A stretch of DNA of 40,648 nt from Methanothrix harundinacea (GTDB lineage: Archaea; Halobacteriota; Methanosarcinia; Methanotrichales; Methanotrichaceae). Positions within the stretch are counted from its first letter, which is position 1. Each line of letters begins with the position of its first letter. The stretch is from the NCBI GenBank assembly GCA_001509375.1, contig LGFT01000033.1, forward strand, positions 1 to 40,648, read 5' to 3'. A program made the position numbers and the translations under genes. Under the pieces are notes generated by a model. That model was not told where the DNA came from and made no database searches. It saw nothing but the letters and a program-made list of their open reading frames with translations. Below are positions 7,691 to 16,175 of the stretch, in pieces.

Positions 7691-8218
7691 ATGAAGCTTC
7701 CCGGTACCGAGACCCAGCCGGAGAACATCCACATCGCCATGGGAAAGCTGGAGATCAGGCCAGACATGACCTTCCTGGATATCGGGTGCGGCTCCGGGGC
7801 CGTCTCCCTCGCAGCCTCCAGGTTCACCGACAAGATCTACGGGATCGACAGGAGGCCCGAAGCCGTCGAAATCTCTCGAGCTAGAGTTCCAGGCGGAACC
7901 TTCCTCTGTGGCGAGGCCGCAGAGCTACTGGGGAGGATGCCAAAGATCGACCGCTGCTTCATCGGTGGGACGAAGGGGATAGAGGACTTCTTCCCCGCCC
8001 TTATGGAGAGGTTTTCACCAGAATCGATAGTCGTCGCCGACCTCGCTCGGATCGGGATCGCCTCGAAGGTCGTCACTCTGATGAAGAGGGAAGGGATCTT
8101 TGAGGAGCTTCTCCAGATAGGGATATCGCGGGGCTACGACCTGGCCGGCGACATCGCCCTCCGGCCCATAAATCCGATATTCATGGTGGTGGGCCGAATA
8201 TCAGGAGGTTCTTTTTGA
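7691..8218 (+). CDS. cbiT: Cobalt-precorrin-6B C15-methyltransferase (decarboxylating), CbiT
   Basis: Class I SAM-dependent methyltransferase of the anaerobic cobamide pathway. It methylates C15 and decarboxylates the C12 acetate side chain. It opens with KLPGTETQPENIHIAMGKL, the typical CbiT entry, then the SAM motif FLDIGCGSGAVSL near residues 30-42, GIDRRPEAVEI for the acidic ribose-binding strand, and IGGTKGIEDF. The length of 175 residues is normal for a stand-alone CbiT not fused to CbiE; the partner cbiE is the last gene of the same cluster. It is first in the operon, with ATG 7691 and no SD. Confidence 0.93.
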   Translation: MKLPGTETQPENIHIAMGKLEIRPDMTFLDIGCGSGAVSLAASRFTDKIYGIDRRPEAVEISRARVPGGTFLCGEAAELLGRMPKIDRCFIGGTKGIEDFFPALMERFSPESIVVADLARIGIASKVVTLMKREGIFEELLQIGISRGYDLAGDIALRPINPIFMVVGRISGGSF

Positions 8219-8231
8219 TGGAGATGATGAG

Positions 8232-8846
8232 ATGCTTATAGGAGTCAGCCTCGGCCCCGGTGACCCAGAGCTGTTGACCCGGAAGGCTGAGAAGGCCTTA
8301 GCTTCCGCCGAGAAGGTCTTCGTCCCCGGTGAGATGGCGGCAGATCTGGTAATGCCCTTCGCGGAACCCGAGATCCTGGAGTTTCCCATGATCTCGGACA
8401 AAGATAGGCTCCGAGAGATCTGGGAGAAGAACGCCGACCTCGTCGCCTCCTGGGCCACCGGAAGGAACGCGGCCTTCGCCTGCATCGGCGACGTAAACAC
8501 CTTCTCCACCTTCTCCCACCTGAAGAGGGTGGTGAGGACGCGCCACCCCGAGGTACGCATCGAGACGATCCCCGGCATCGGTACGGTCCCGGCCCTGGCG
8601 GCGAAGCTCGACGTCGACCTCTCCGAGTCCTTCCTGGTATCCGACGGCTCAGAGGTTAAGACGGTGGTCAGGATGAAGGCGGTGAGGCCGGCCAGCTTCG
8701 CGGCAGAGCTGGCGGAGGAGGGGTTCGACGAGTTCATCCTGGGGGTCCGGCTCTACTCCCCCGACGAGGAGATAATCCGGGGAGATATGCCCGAGAAGAG
8801 CGACTACTTCAGCGTCCTCTGCGCCAGAAGGAGGACGAAGAGATGA
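8232..8846 (+). CDS. cbiL: Cobalt-factor II C20-methyltransferase, CbiL
   Basis: Member of the tetrapyrrole methylase family that adds the C20 methyl group. Motifs: [20 protein letters not shown] at the N-terminus, the [14 protein letters not shown] segment for SAM binding near residues 80-93, and [14 protein letters not shown] near 115-128. At 204 residues it is slightly shorter than usual (about 220-240). The ATG at 8232 follows a purine-rich GGAG. It starts 13 bases after cbiT and overlaps cbiF by four bases (ATGA), so translation is probably coupled. Assignment as CbiL rather than another methylase rests on the N-terminal and GDVNTFSTF signatures and the cluster position. Confidence 0.87.
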   Translation: MLIGVSLGPGDPELLTRKAEKALASAEKVFVPGEMAADLVMPFAEPEILEFPMISDKDRLREIWEKNADLVASWATGRNAAFACIGDVNTFSTFSHLKRVVRTRHPEVRIETIPGIGTVPALAAKLDVDLSESFLVSDGSEVKTVVRMKAVRPASFAAELAEEGFDEFILGVRLYSPDEEIIRGDMPEKSDYFSVLCARRRTKR

Positions 8847-9553
8847 AGGTCCACTTCGTCGGCGCTGGCCCCGGCGACTCAGAGCTCATCACCGTCAAGG
8901 GCGCTCGGCTCCTGGCGGAGGCGGACCTCGTCGTCTACGCTGGCTCCCTCGTCAACCCCGCCCTTCTGGAGGGCCTCGGAGCTAAGCTCGTCGACAGCAA
9001 CAAGATCAACCTCGAGGAGATCAACGGGATGATGCTCGAGGCCGCAGAGAAGGGCGAGAGGGTGGTGAGGCTTCACAGCGGCGATCCCGCCCTCTACGGC
9101 GCGATCCTCGAGCAGATGAGGCCCCTGGAGAAGGCCGGGGTAGAGGTGGAGGTGGTCCCCGGCGTCTCCTCCCTCTTCGCCGTCGCCGCCGCCCTCAAGA
9201 CCCAGCTCACCTTGAAGGGGGTCTCCGAGTCCCTGATCGTTACGAGGCCCGCGGGAACCACCCTGGAGGAGGACCAGATCCGGGAGATGTCCCGGCTCGG
9301 GACGACGATGGCGATATTTCTGGGAACTGATAAGATAAAGGAGACGATGAGGTCCCTTGAGGTTCCAAAAGAGACGCCAGCAGCCGTCGTCTACCACGCC
9401 TCCTGGCCCGATGAGCTGGTGATCATCGGCACCGTCGAGGATATCGCCGATAAGGTAGAGGAAGCGGGGATCACGAAGAGCGCCCTGATCCTGGTGGGAA
9501 ATGTCATATCGAGAAGCGGCTTTGGGAGGTCTCACCTATACCGAAGTCGGTAG
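8843..9553 (+). CDS. cbiF: Cobalt-precorrin-4 C11-methyltransferase, CbiF
   Basis: Tetrapyrrole methylase with [22 protein letters not shown] at its start, [11 protein letters not shown] near residue 36 (a CbiF/CobM hallmark), [11 protein letters not shown] for SAM binding, [14 protein letters not shown], and TRPAGTT followed by a regulatory segment. It methylates C11 in the cobamide pathway. 236 residues is slightly short at the C-terminus, where homologues usually run to 250-260. It overlaps cbiL by ATGA at 8843. Its last codons carry the ribosome-binding site for cbiG, so the two are translationally coupled. Confidence 0.93.
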   Translation: MKVHFVGAGPGDSELITVKGARLLAEADLVVYAGSLVNPALLEGLGAKLVDSNKINLEEINGMMLEAAEKGERVVRLHSGDPALYGAILEQMRPLEKAGVEVEVVPGVSSLFAVAAALKTQLTLKGVSESLIVTRPAGTTLEEDQIREMSRLGTTMAIFLGTDKIKETMRSLEVPKETPAAVVYHASWPDELVIIGTVEDIADKVEEAGITKSALILVGNVISRSGFGRSHLYRSR

Positions 9554-10431
9554 CAGTCCTGGTCTTCGATAGAAACCTCGAAGAGGGCGAGAAGATATGC
9601 ACCAGCCTCTCGGACCGATATGAGCCCGAGGTGGTGGTCTATAAGAAAGGCGACCCTGAGGAGACGCTGGAGTCCCTGAGGGAGTTCGACCTGGTGGTGG
9701 CGGTGATGGCCGTAGGGATCGTGATGAGGCTGATCTGTCCGGCCCTGCGAAATAAGTGGACCGACAGACCTGTGGTGGCCATCGACGCATCTTTGCGATC
9801 CGCAGTTCCCATCGTCGGAGGTCATCACGGTGCCAACGACCTTGCCCTTCATCTGCACCAGAACCTGGGGGTCTACCCCGCCATCACCACCGCCACCGAA
9901 GCCGCCGACCGCCCCTCCCTCGAGGGCGCGGCAGAGAGCCTCGGCGCTCGCTTGGCGAACAGAGACTCCTCCAAGGAGGTAAACCTCGCCTTCCTCCGGG
10001 AAGATGTCCCCATCATCAGGCTGTCTGGGCCCAAGGTCGTCCTGGTGGACGAGGACGTCGCGGTCTTGAAGAGAAGTGGAGGCGTAGTCGTCGGCCTCGG
10101 CGCAAGAAGGGGCGTGGACTCCTCCGAAGTGTTGGAGGCCGTCGCCTCGGCCCTGAAATCTGCGGGGATGGGGGTTGAGGATATCAGGGTCATCGCCACA
10201 GCCTGGATCAAGAGAGATGAGATCGGGATCAAGAGAGCAGCAGAGGAGATGGGATGCCCCGTCGTCTACCTGGAAGAGGAGGTCCTCAACGCCCAGTCGC
10301 CAACGACGGAGTCGAGGGCCTCCTCTCTCGGCCTTGTGGGGGTGGCGGAGCCGGCGGTTCTCGCCCTGTCTGAGAGGCTGATAATGCCGAAGAGGGTCTA
10401 CGGGAGGGTGACCGTTGCTCTCGGAGAGTAA
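9538..10431 (+). CDS. cbiG: Cobalt-precorrin-5A hydrolase, CbiG (apparent ATA start)
   Basis: Opens the delta-lactone of cobalt-precorrin-5A and releases acetaldehyde. The N-terminal domain has [26 protein letters not shown] and [10 protein letters not shown]; the C-terminal CbiG_C domain has [10 protein letters not shown] near residue 180, [14 protein letters not shown] and [18 protein letters not shown]. The first conventional start in frame is GTG 9631, which would remove a conserved N-terminal strand. The homologous sequence begins at [18 protein letters not shown] from 9541. The only codon placed for initiation is ATA 9538, seven bases after GGGAGGT (9524-9530) inside cbiF. I therefore place the start there (about 297 residues), accepting that an ATA start is unusual. 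It overlaps cbiF by 16 bases. Confidence 0.85.
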   Translation: MPKSVAVLVFDRNLEEGEKICTSLSDRYEPEVVVYKKGDPEETLESLREFDLVVAVMAVGIVMRLICPALRNKWTDRPVVAIDASLRSAVPIVGGHHGANDLALHLHQNLGVYPAITTATEAADRPSLEGAAESLGARLANRDSSKEVNLAFLREDVPIIRLSGPKVVLVDEDVAVLKRSGGVVVGLGARRGVDSSEVLEAVASALKSAGMGVEDIRVIATAWIKRDEIGIKRAAEEMGCPVVYLEEEVLNAQSPTTESRASSLGLVGVAEPAVLALSERLIMPKRVYGRVTVALGE

Positions 10432-11911
10432 GCTTTACATCGTCGGGATCGGGCCCGGAGGCCGGAACCTTCTGACAAGGAGGGCGGAAGCTGCGATAGC
10501 TGAAGCCAGAAGCGTCGTAGGCTATCGGCCCTACCTCGACCTCGTCTCCGACCTTCTCGAGGGGAAGTCCGTCAGCTCCACGGGGATGGGGCGGGAGGTG
10601 GACCGGGCGCGAGAGGCGGTAGACCTCCTTGAGGAGGGGTCCGTCGCCCTCATCAGCAGCGGAGACCCCAACGTCTACGGGATGGCGGGGCTAGGCCTGG
10701 AGGTCGCCTCGGGAAGGGTGGGCCTCAGCCGGGTCGAGGTCATCCCGGGCATCACCTCCTTCTCCGCCGCAGCCTGCCGAGCTGGCATCACCTTCAGGGA
10801 GTCGGCGGCTGTGATCAGCCTCAGCGACCTTCTCACCCCCTGGCCCAGGATCGAGAAGAGGACCAGGATTGCGTCTGATTTGAATATGCCCATCGCCATA
10901 TACAACCCCCGGAGCAAGAAGAGGACCTGGCAGCTGGAGCGGATTCTCGACATCGTCGCAAAAGACGGCGATTCGGATCGAAACCTTCTGGTGGCGAGAA
11001 ACGTCTCCCGCCTTGGTGAGACCCTCTGGTGGACGACGGCAGGAGAGATGCGGGAGAGGGAAGAGCTCCGCCAGAAGGTCGACATGTTCACCCTCCTGAT
11101 CATCGAGGGCGTGGGGATGAAGGGAGGAGAAGGAGGAGCATCAGGAGGGGGGATGAGAGGAGATGAGAGGATGGACCCAGGCGGATCCGGCTCTGAGCCG
11201 AGGATCCACCTGGTGGGAGTCGGGCCGGGAGACCCCGCCCACCTGACCTCCGAGGCCGAGGTGCTCATCGGGAGTTCAGATCTGATCCTCGGCCCCGAAA
11301 GACACCTTCATGCCGTGGGAGAATTGGCCAGGGGCGAGACGATCTCTCACGATGGAGGCTTTGAAGAGAGGATCCAGGCAAGGATCCAGGCGGCGAAGAA
11401 GGCCGAGGGCCGGGGAATGACCGCCTCGATCCTCTTCGGGGGCGACCCTGCCACCTTCAGCTCAGCCTGGCGGGCCCTCGAACCATCAAACCTCGGAACT
11501 TCAAAAGTTCACGTATCTCCGGGGGTCGGCGCCTTCTCTGCAGCGGCGGCGAGGATCGGCGCCCCCCTGGTGGGCGACTTCGCCCTCCTCTCGGGGCTGG
11601 ACGACGACACGCCCGAGAGGGCCAGGAGGCTGATGAAGGGCGGCTTTGCCGTCGTCATCTACAACCAGAGCTCCGAGAAGCTCTCAGACCTTGCAGAAAG
11701 AATATCATCCCTCGACCCGGAGAGGCCCTTCGGCCTCGTCCAGGACGCCACCCGCCCCGAAGAGAGGATCGCCGTTGGGAGGGCGATCGACCTGGCCCGG
11801 CCGAAGTTTGATGGCCGAAGGTGCACCCTGGTCCTGGCGGGTCCCGAGGCCCGGATAAAAGAGGATAGGATAATCACCCGGAGAGGGTACCAGACTAAGT
11901 ATGATTACTGA
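10415..11911 (+). CDS. cbiH: CbiH-CbiH tandem fusion, cobalt-factor III / precorrin-3B C17-methyltransferase
   Basis: 498 residues made of two tetrapyrrole-methylase domains. Domain 1 (about 1-235) has LYIVGIGPGGRNLLTRRA, VVGYRPYLDLV, the SGDPNVYGMAGL SAM loop and IPGITSFSAAACRAG, a complete CbiH. Domain 2 (about 263-498) repeats the plan with IHLVGVGPGDPAHLT, FGGDPATFSSAW and SPGVGAFSAAAARIGAPL, and ends in TRRGY. A Gly/Glu-rich linker joins them. CbiH methylates C17 and closes the ring-contraction lactone. Start is TTG 10415, six bases after GGGAGGG and overlapping cbiG by 17 bases. The linker DNA contains several purine-rich SD-like blocks before ATG 11171, so a separate second product is possible. 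Whether domain 2 is catalytic is unknown. Confidence 0.88.
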   Translation: MLSESKLYIVGIGPGGRNLLTRRAEAAIAEARSVVGYRPYLDLVSDLLEGKSVSSTGMGREVDRAREAVDLLEEGSVALISSGDPNVYGMAGLGLEVASGRVGLSRVEVIPGITSFSAAACRAGITFRESAAVISLSDLLTPWPRIEKRTRIASDLNMPIAIYNPRSKKRTWQLERILDIVAKDGDSDRNLLVARNVSRLGETLWWTTAGEMREREELRQKVDMFTLLIIEGVGMKGGEGGASGGGMRGDERMDPGGSGSEPRIHLVGVGPGDPAHLTSEAEVLIGSSDLILGPERHLHAVGELARGETISHDGGFEERIQARIQAAKKAEGRGMTASILFGGDPATFSSAWRALEPSNLGTSKVHVSPGVGAFSAAAARIGAPLVGDFALLSGLDDDTPERARRLMKGGFAVVIYNQSSEKLSDLAERISSLDPERPFGLVQDATRPEERIAVGRAIDLARPKFDGRRCTLVLAGPEARIKEDRIITRRGYQTKYDY

Positions 11912-11968
11912 GCACTTGTACAGAGTACGACTATTGAAGTACAATTCTCAAAACCAGTGGCGTTGAAG

Positions 11969-12625
11969 ATGGCTGATAAGAGGTATTCTGATCTGGGGGC
12001 GGTGACGCCCGAGGCGAGGGAGATTTACAACAGGAGCAGAAATTTCATCGCCGGTATCGTGGGGGACAGAACGCCCGATGACAAGATTAAGCAGCGCTGC
12101 GTCATCGCCACCGGCGACCTGGGCGTCGCCGAGATCCTCAGGTTCAGAAGCGACCCCCTGAATGCAGGGCTCGATGCCCTGGAGGAGGGGGCGGCGATCT
12201 ACGTCGACATCAAAATGGTGGAGGCGGGGGTGGTGAAGAGGGGGCACAAAAGCCCCGTCATCACCGCCATCGGCAGGGGTGATCGATTGGCTGAGAGGGA
12301 GGGGATCACCAGGACCTCGGCGGGATTTCGTGAGCTTAAAGGCGACCTCTCCGGGAGCATCGTCATCATAGGAAACGCCCCCTCGGCCCTTTTGACCGTC
12401 TGCGATCTGATCGAAGAAGGCGAGGCGAAGCCCGCCCTCGTCATCGGGGTTCCCGTGGGGTTCGTCAACGCCGCCGAGAGCAAAGAGAGGCTCCGAGAGA
12501 TCGCCGTCCCCTCGATATCTACAGAGGGAACCCGGGGCGGAACGCCGATCGCCGTCGCCGCCATAAACGAGATCATAAATTTGCATCATGAAAAAAAGGA
12601 ACCCCGAGAGGGAAGGAACCACTGA
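11969..12625 (+). CDS. cbiC: Cobalt-precorrin-8 methylmutase, CbiC
   Basis: Migrates a methyl group from C11 to C12 to give cobyrinate. Seen here: SRNFIAGIVGD region, RCVIATGDLGVAEILRF near residue 50, MVEAGVVKRGH containing the catalytic His, then GNAPSALLTVCDLIEEG and VIGVPVGFVNAAESKE. This is the classic CbiC/CobH pattern at about 218 residues. I prefer ATG 11969; GTG 11957 is in frame. No strong SD is visible, and the 57-base gap after cbiH is the only break in the operon, so weak re-initiation or an internal promoter is possible. Its 3' end overlaps cbiD by 38 bases. Confidence 0.93.
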   Translation: MADKRYSDLGAVTPEAREIYNRSRNFIAGIVGDRTPDDKIKQRCVIATGDLGVAEILRFRSDPLNAGLDALEEGAAIYVDIKMVEAGVVKRGHKSPVITAIGRGDRLAEREGITRTSAGFRELKGDLSGSIVIIGNAPSALLTVCDLIEEGEAKPALVIGVPVGFVNAAESKERLREIAVPSISTEGTRGGTPIAVAAINEIINLHHEKKEPREGRNH

Positions 12626-13733
12626 TCCCGTCTCCGGTTTGGCGATCCCAGCCGGCTGGATCGAGAAGTCCATAGACCCCCATGTCATGGAGAAGGTAAA
12701 TAGCGGCCTTTGGGCCCTCCTCTCCGACGGCACCCTCCTGAAACGAGGGCTCACCACAGGGACGACGGCCGCCGCCGCCTGTAAAGGGGCCGTCATCTCC
12801 CTGAAGGGATTCATCGACAACGTCACGGTCCTCACGCCGGCGGGGATCAGGGTCTCTGTCCCCGTCGATGGGAGGGACGGCGTCTGCGCCGCCGTCAAGA
12901 TAGGAGGCGACCACGAGTCCGACGTCACCGCCGGCGCTGTGATGGAGGCGAGGGCGGAGCCCGCTGAGGTCGAGATGCGGGAGGAGGGAGATGCGGGAGG
13001 ACGAATCGAGCTGGTCGCGGGCCCCGGCATCGGCAGGATCGGGGCCCGAGGCCTCTGCGCCCCCCCTGGAAAGCCCGCCATCAGCCCCTCAGCGAGGCGA
13101 GAGATCATGGGAGCGATCGAGGAGGGGATGGCCGAAAGCGGCCTTGCAGCGGTGCGGGTGAAGCTCTCGGTGAGAGATGGCGAGAGGATCGCTGAAAAGA
13201 CCATGAACCCAAAGGTGGGGGTTAACGGCGGGATATCGGTCCTGGGATCGACGGGCTTCGTCGAGCCCTGGAACGAGCACCTCGGCGAGAGCAGGGAGGC
13301 CGAAATCCAAAAGCCCGATCGGGTAGTGGTTACCACTGGGAGGGTCGGCCTCAAGTACAGCAGGTTCCTCTTTCCAGAACACCAGGTGGTCCTCCTCGGA
13401 AACCAGCTCGACCGGCTTCATTTCCGAGAGGATCAAGAGAGCGTCCTCTGCGGCCTTCCGGCCCTGATCCTGAAGTGGGGGATGCCCGATATTCTGGAGG
13501 GGACGGGATATGGTACCGTGGCAGAGATGGTGGAGAAAGAGCCCCACCACCCCAGGATCGGAGAGGCGATCTGCGAAGTGAGGGCGAGGCTGCCCATAAC
13601 GAGGATCGTCCTTCTTCGGAGGGACGGCTCAGTCCTCAGGGACGAAGGGCCTGACGTGCGAGCCCCTAGGGAGAGGCTTGGCGGAACGGTTGTGAGCGAA
13701 GATCGTAACGGAAAAGATCGAGGTTTTAGGTGA
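12588..13733 (+). CDS. cbiD: Cobalt-precorrin-5B C1-methyltransferase, CbiD
   Basis: Methylates C1 in the anaerobic pathway. The diagnostic segment LKRGLTTGTTAAAACKGAV is near residues 50-68, followed by VLTPAGIRVSVPV, GDHESDVTAG, GPGIGRIGARGLCAPPGKPAI and MNPKVGVNGGISVLGSTGFVEP, all standard for CbiD. The length of 381 residues is typical. It starts at ATG 12588 inside cbiC and its last codon overlaps the GTG of cbiE (GTGA), so it is tightly coupled to both neighbours. The 40-residue N-terminal lead before LKRGLTTGT is somewhat longer than in many bacterial homologues. Confidence 0.94.
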   Translation: MKKRNPEREGTTDPVSGLAIPAGWIEKSIDPHVMEKVNSGLWALLSDGTLLKRGLTTGTTAAAACKGAVISLKGFIDNVTVLTPAGIRVSVPVDGRDGVCAAVKIGGDHESDVTAGAVMEARAEPAEVEMREEGDAGGRIELVAGPGIGRIGARGLCAPPGKPAISPSARREIMGAIEEGMAESGLAAVRVKLSVRDGERIAEKTMNPKVGVNGGISVLGSTGFVEPWNEHLGESREAEIQKPDRVVVTTGRVGLKYSRFLFPEHQVVLLGNQLDRLHFREDQESVLCGLPALILKWGMPDILEGTGYGTVAEMVEKEPHHPRIGEAICEVRARLPITRIVLLRRDGSVLRDEGPDVRAPRERLGGTVVSEDRNGKDRGFR

Positions 13734-14320
13734 GCCAGAAGATGAAGATCGTCGGTGTCGGTGCGGGCCCCGGGATGCTGACCCAAGAGGCGGCGAGGGC
13801 CATAAGGATGGCCAGACTCATCTACGGGTCCACGAGGGCGATCGATCTCGTCCGAGAGGAGATCGGCCCCGGGTGCAATGTGAGGGTGATTGAGAACTAC
13901 AGAGAACTCCGGGAGCTTCCCGCCGAGGCCGTCATCCTCTCCACTGGAGACCCGATGCTCAGCGGCCTCGGCTACCTGGACGGGGAGGTGGTGCCGGGGA
14001 TATCCAGCATGCAAGTCGCCTGCGCGAGGCTGAAGATAAGCCAGCTGAAGGTAGTTCCCATCACCGTCCACGGGAGGAGGATGGACCCGGAGCCGATCCT
14101 CGAAGAGGTGGGTAGGGGGAGGTGCGTCTTTCTCCTCGTCGACGACTCCACCGATCTTCTGGGCCTCTGCCGCCTCCTGGAGGAGAGGGATCTCTCGAGG
14201 GACGTGGCGATCCTCACCGACCTCGGCTACCCCGATGAAGAGATCCGGAAGGGTACGACCGCAAGGCCGCCGCGGTCCGGGGGGCTCGCCTCGGTTATGA
14301 TAGGAGATCTCGGCTTTTGA
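13730..14320 (+). CDS. cbiE: Cobalt-precorrin-7 C5-methyltransferase, CbiE
   Basis: Last gene of the cobamide cluster; partner activity of CbiT. It begins IVGVGAGPGMLTQEAARAI, then IYGSTRAIDLV, the SAM loop LSTGDPMLSGLGYL near residue 75, VPGISSMQVACARLKIS, and VFLLVDDSTDLLGLCRLL, typical of CbiE. 196 residues is normal. The start is GTG 13730 in a GTGA overlap with cbiD. Genes for cobaltochelatase, CbiJ reductase, CbiA and CbiB are not in this window, so the pathway must be completed elsewhere. An ORB box begins four bases after its stop codon. Confidence 0.92.
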   Translation: MSQKMKIVGVGAGPGMLTQEAARAIRMARLIYGSTRAIDLVREEIGPGCNVRVIENYRELRELPAEAVILSTGDPMLSGLGYLDGEVVPGISSMQVACARLKISQLKVVPITVHGRRMDPEPILEEVGRGRCVFLLVDDSTDLLGLCRLLEERDLSRDVAILTDLGYPDEEIRKGTTARPPRSGGLASVMIGDLGF

Positions 14321-14323
14321 ATG

Positions 14324-14346
14324 ACCCCTTCATTTCCACTGGAGAT
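14324..14346 (-). repeat. Distal origin recognition box (ORB) after cbiE
   Basis: On the minus strand this reads TCCAGTGGAAATGAAGGGGT, the canonical archaeal ORB with its 3' G-string. It occupies the short gap between cbiE and the minus-strand membrane-protein gene, about 3 kb left of orc1. It has the same orientation as the other left-side boxes. Confidence 0.7.
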
Positions 14347-14371
14347 ACGGCGGAGAAATAAAAGAGGCTTT

Positions 14372-15250
14372 CTATTCCGGATTGCAGACTTTACAAGGAG
14401 AATATCCGGCTTCCTCCGCCTCCGCGACATTGGAGAAGAATATCCTATTTTCGTCCTTGATCTTCTCAGCATAGCGACAATCGGGTCGATGATACTTGTT
14501 GGAGGTGGTGCTGCCCACATAAAAGCTCCCAACCATCTCATCATCCTCATAATCGGTCTCTACCTCCAGCTCAGCCTCCATCTGCGCGCCGGAGCTGTCT
14601 CGATATCGTTCAGTCGATTTGTAGTAGGATGAAATCGAAGCCACTTTTGCAGAGCCAGGGGGTGAGAGAGAACTGTAAGACGCCTTTTCAGATCCTGCCT
14701 CTACGCCACGGGGCGAGCTCATCTCCTCCCAGACTACGACTCTGGAATCATCCTCCACAACCTGGCAATCATGTCGTTCGGATACAAAAAAATCCTCTGG
14801 CTCCTCGACCTCAAGAAGAGAGGAATAGCCGCGCTCCGGGCTGAGGCGACAGCTTTCGCGTATATCGAAGCTGCGCCTATCTCCAGGCCCCATATCGATC
14901 ATCATGTGCCTGGTGGACTCGATGAGAAGGTCCCCGTCCCAGAGGGTGGCGTTGAGGATCAGGTAGGGCAGAGCCGAACCATCTTCAAGGGTCAGATTTC
15001 CCCAGGTCCGAAACATGCTCGGACTGACTGAGGAATCGAATTCTACTATCGGAGAAGCCAGGGATGAGACTGAGGGGCCGATGACCGAGATCGAAGAATC
15101 AGGATCCTCTCGGACTATGGAGAGAGCGCCATCGAGTTCTGGGGGAATCCCAAACTCGTATCCAGAAAAGAAGAGCGCTGATGCAAGAAGCGCTAGAAAA
15201 AGGAAGGAGAATAGGATCAATCTCTTGAAGGATGGAAGCCTCAGCAACAA
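14372..15250 (-). CDS. Membrane-anchored extracytoplasmic protein with Ada-like zinc domain
   Basis: 292 residues with one N-terminal membrane segment (about 10-30) after a basic start, then about 215 residues of polar, Ser/Glu-rich sequence with N-glycosylation-type NLT and NAT sites. The C-terminus has FYVGSTTSNKYHRPDCRYA, then FFSNVAEAEEAGYSPCKVC. The last 50 residues match the Ada metal-binding-like module often found at the ends of secreted nucleases and lipoproteins, with Cys at about 255, 286 and 289 and a His. No catalytic domain is recognised in the middle. The start is TTG 15250 (TTG 15253 also possible) with no clear SD, and the upstream 15277-15299 ORB may overlap its promoter. 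Confidence 0.72.
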   Translation of the reverse strand: MLLRLPSFKRLILFSFLFLALLASALFFSGYEFGIPPELDGALSIVREDPDSSISVIGPSVSSLASPIVEFDSSVSPSMFRTWGNLTLEDGSALPYLILNATLWDGDLLIESTRHMMIDMGPGDRRSFDIRESCRLSPERGYSSLLEVEEPEDFFVSERHDCQVVEDDSRVVVWEEMSSPRGVEAGSEKASYSSLSPPGSAKVASISSYYKSTERYRDSSGAQMEAELEVETDYEDDEMVGSFYVGSTTSNKYHRPDCRYAEKIKDENRIFFSNVAEAEEAGYSPCKVCNPE

Positions 15251-15276
15251 AAGCGCTCAACCCCCTTAAACCCACA

Positions 15277-15299
15277 ACCCCTTTATTTCCACTGGAGAT
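15277..15299 (-). repeat. Distal origin recognition box (ORB) upstream of the Ada-domain gene
   Basis: Minus-strand sequence TCCAGTGGAAATAAAGGGGT preceded by ATC, differing from the box at 14324 at one core base. It lies in the 152-base gap between the 14372-15250 and 15403-15987 genes, about 2.1 kb from orc1. Confidence 0.7.
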
Positions 15300-15402
15300 C
15301 TATAAGCTGACATCATGGTTAGAGCTTCTGCCTGTTGAAGAATTCAAACTTCAAAGGGAAGGCAGCAATGCAATCTTTCAGCAGATAAGAACCCTATCAG
15401 CT

Positions 15403-15987
15403 TCAATCCTGCAACCTCTCCACAACCTCGAGAGCCTCCTTGACGTACTCGAGCTGGATCTTCAGCCGTCCCAGATCCTGCTCATCTCGCATCTTCTCGG
15501 AGATTTCCCTGATCTTCTGGAGGATAGCCCTCATTAGCTCTTCTTTCGCCAGATCCACCTGATCTCTCTGTCCCATCTTTCCTGATACAGCTTCGCGATG
15601 GACAGCTTCACCGTATTCCCGGTTATATGTTGATGGTGTAGCTTTAAAACTTTTTTCTACTTCAAACTCTCTCGCTGAACCTCTCTCTTTCTCAGCCTCT
15701 GGAATTAAACGCGACTCGCCCAAGGCTCTTGTCTCAGATTCCGACATGCTCAAAGGCCTCGTCTCAGATTCCGATATGCTCGGGGGCCTCGCCTCAGATT
15801 CGGCTGCGAAATTTTTCTCTTGCGGGAGAACTTGTGCTGCGCCCACCTCTTCAAAAGAACAAACCGGGCAGACCACCTCCCCTTTGTAACGAAAGAGAGG
15901 GGCACCACAATCGTGGTGATTGGCTAGCATCGTCCCCCCCATCTCCAAGAGCCTTGATATCCTTTTAATGGCCTCTTCTTCTTCCAT
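15403..15987 (-). CDS. Autoantigen p27 (SSSCA1)-type zinc-ribbon protein
   Basis: 194 residues. The N-terminal helix AIKRISRLLEMGGTMLANHH leads into a zinc ribbon with Cys27 (HHDCGAPLF) and CPVC at 40-43, the diagnostic block of the archaeal and eukaryotic p27 autoantigen family (UPF0148 in archaea). The fourth ligand could be a His of HHDC. A Ser/Glu-rich low-complexity centre (about 60-105) contains a 10-residue near-repeat, and a coiled coil covers about 145-194. Start ATG 15987 follows TGGTGAT. Function in archaea is unknown; the eukaryotic protein is linked to chromosome segregation, so a location beside the origin is suggestive but not proof. Confidence 0.8.
   Translation of the reverse strand: MEEEEAIKRISRLLEMGGTMLANHHDCGAPLFRYKGEVVCPVCSFEEVGAAQVLPQEKNFAAESEARPPSISESETRPLSMSESETRALGESRLIPEAEKERGSAREFEVEKSFKATPSTYNREYGEAVHREAVSGKMGQRDQVDLAKEELMRAILQKIREISEKMRDEQDLGRLKIQLEYVKEALEVVERLQD
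15731..15803. repeat. 30-base tandem repeat inside the p27 gene
   Basis: Two full units beginning GTCTCAGATTCCGA at 15731 and 15761 and a partial third at 15791 encode the repeated SESETRP-type segment. The period is a multiple of three, so copy number can vary without breaking the frame. Confidence 0.8.
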
Positions 15988-16175
15988 CGAGATCACCAAG
16001 TATGATTAAAGCACCAACCTAGCATAAACATGCACCCCGTCGCAAGATGCATCCCTTTGCAGCCGATGTAAAACGTCTTGAAACCACCATATGTTTAAAT
16101 ATGACTACCATGTCATAATCTGGTAGACGGACTTTATCCTTAACCTTTTTGCCGTCTTGAAAGTGTGGTGATTCC

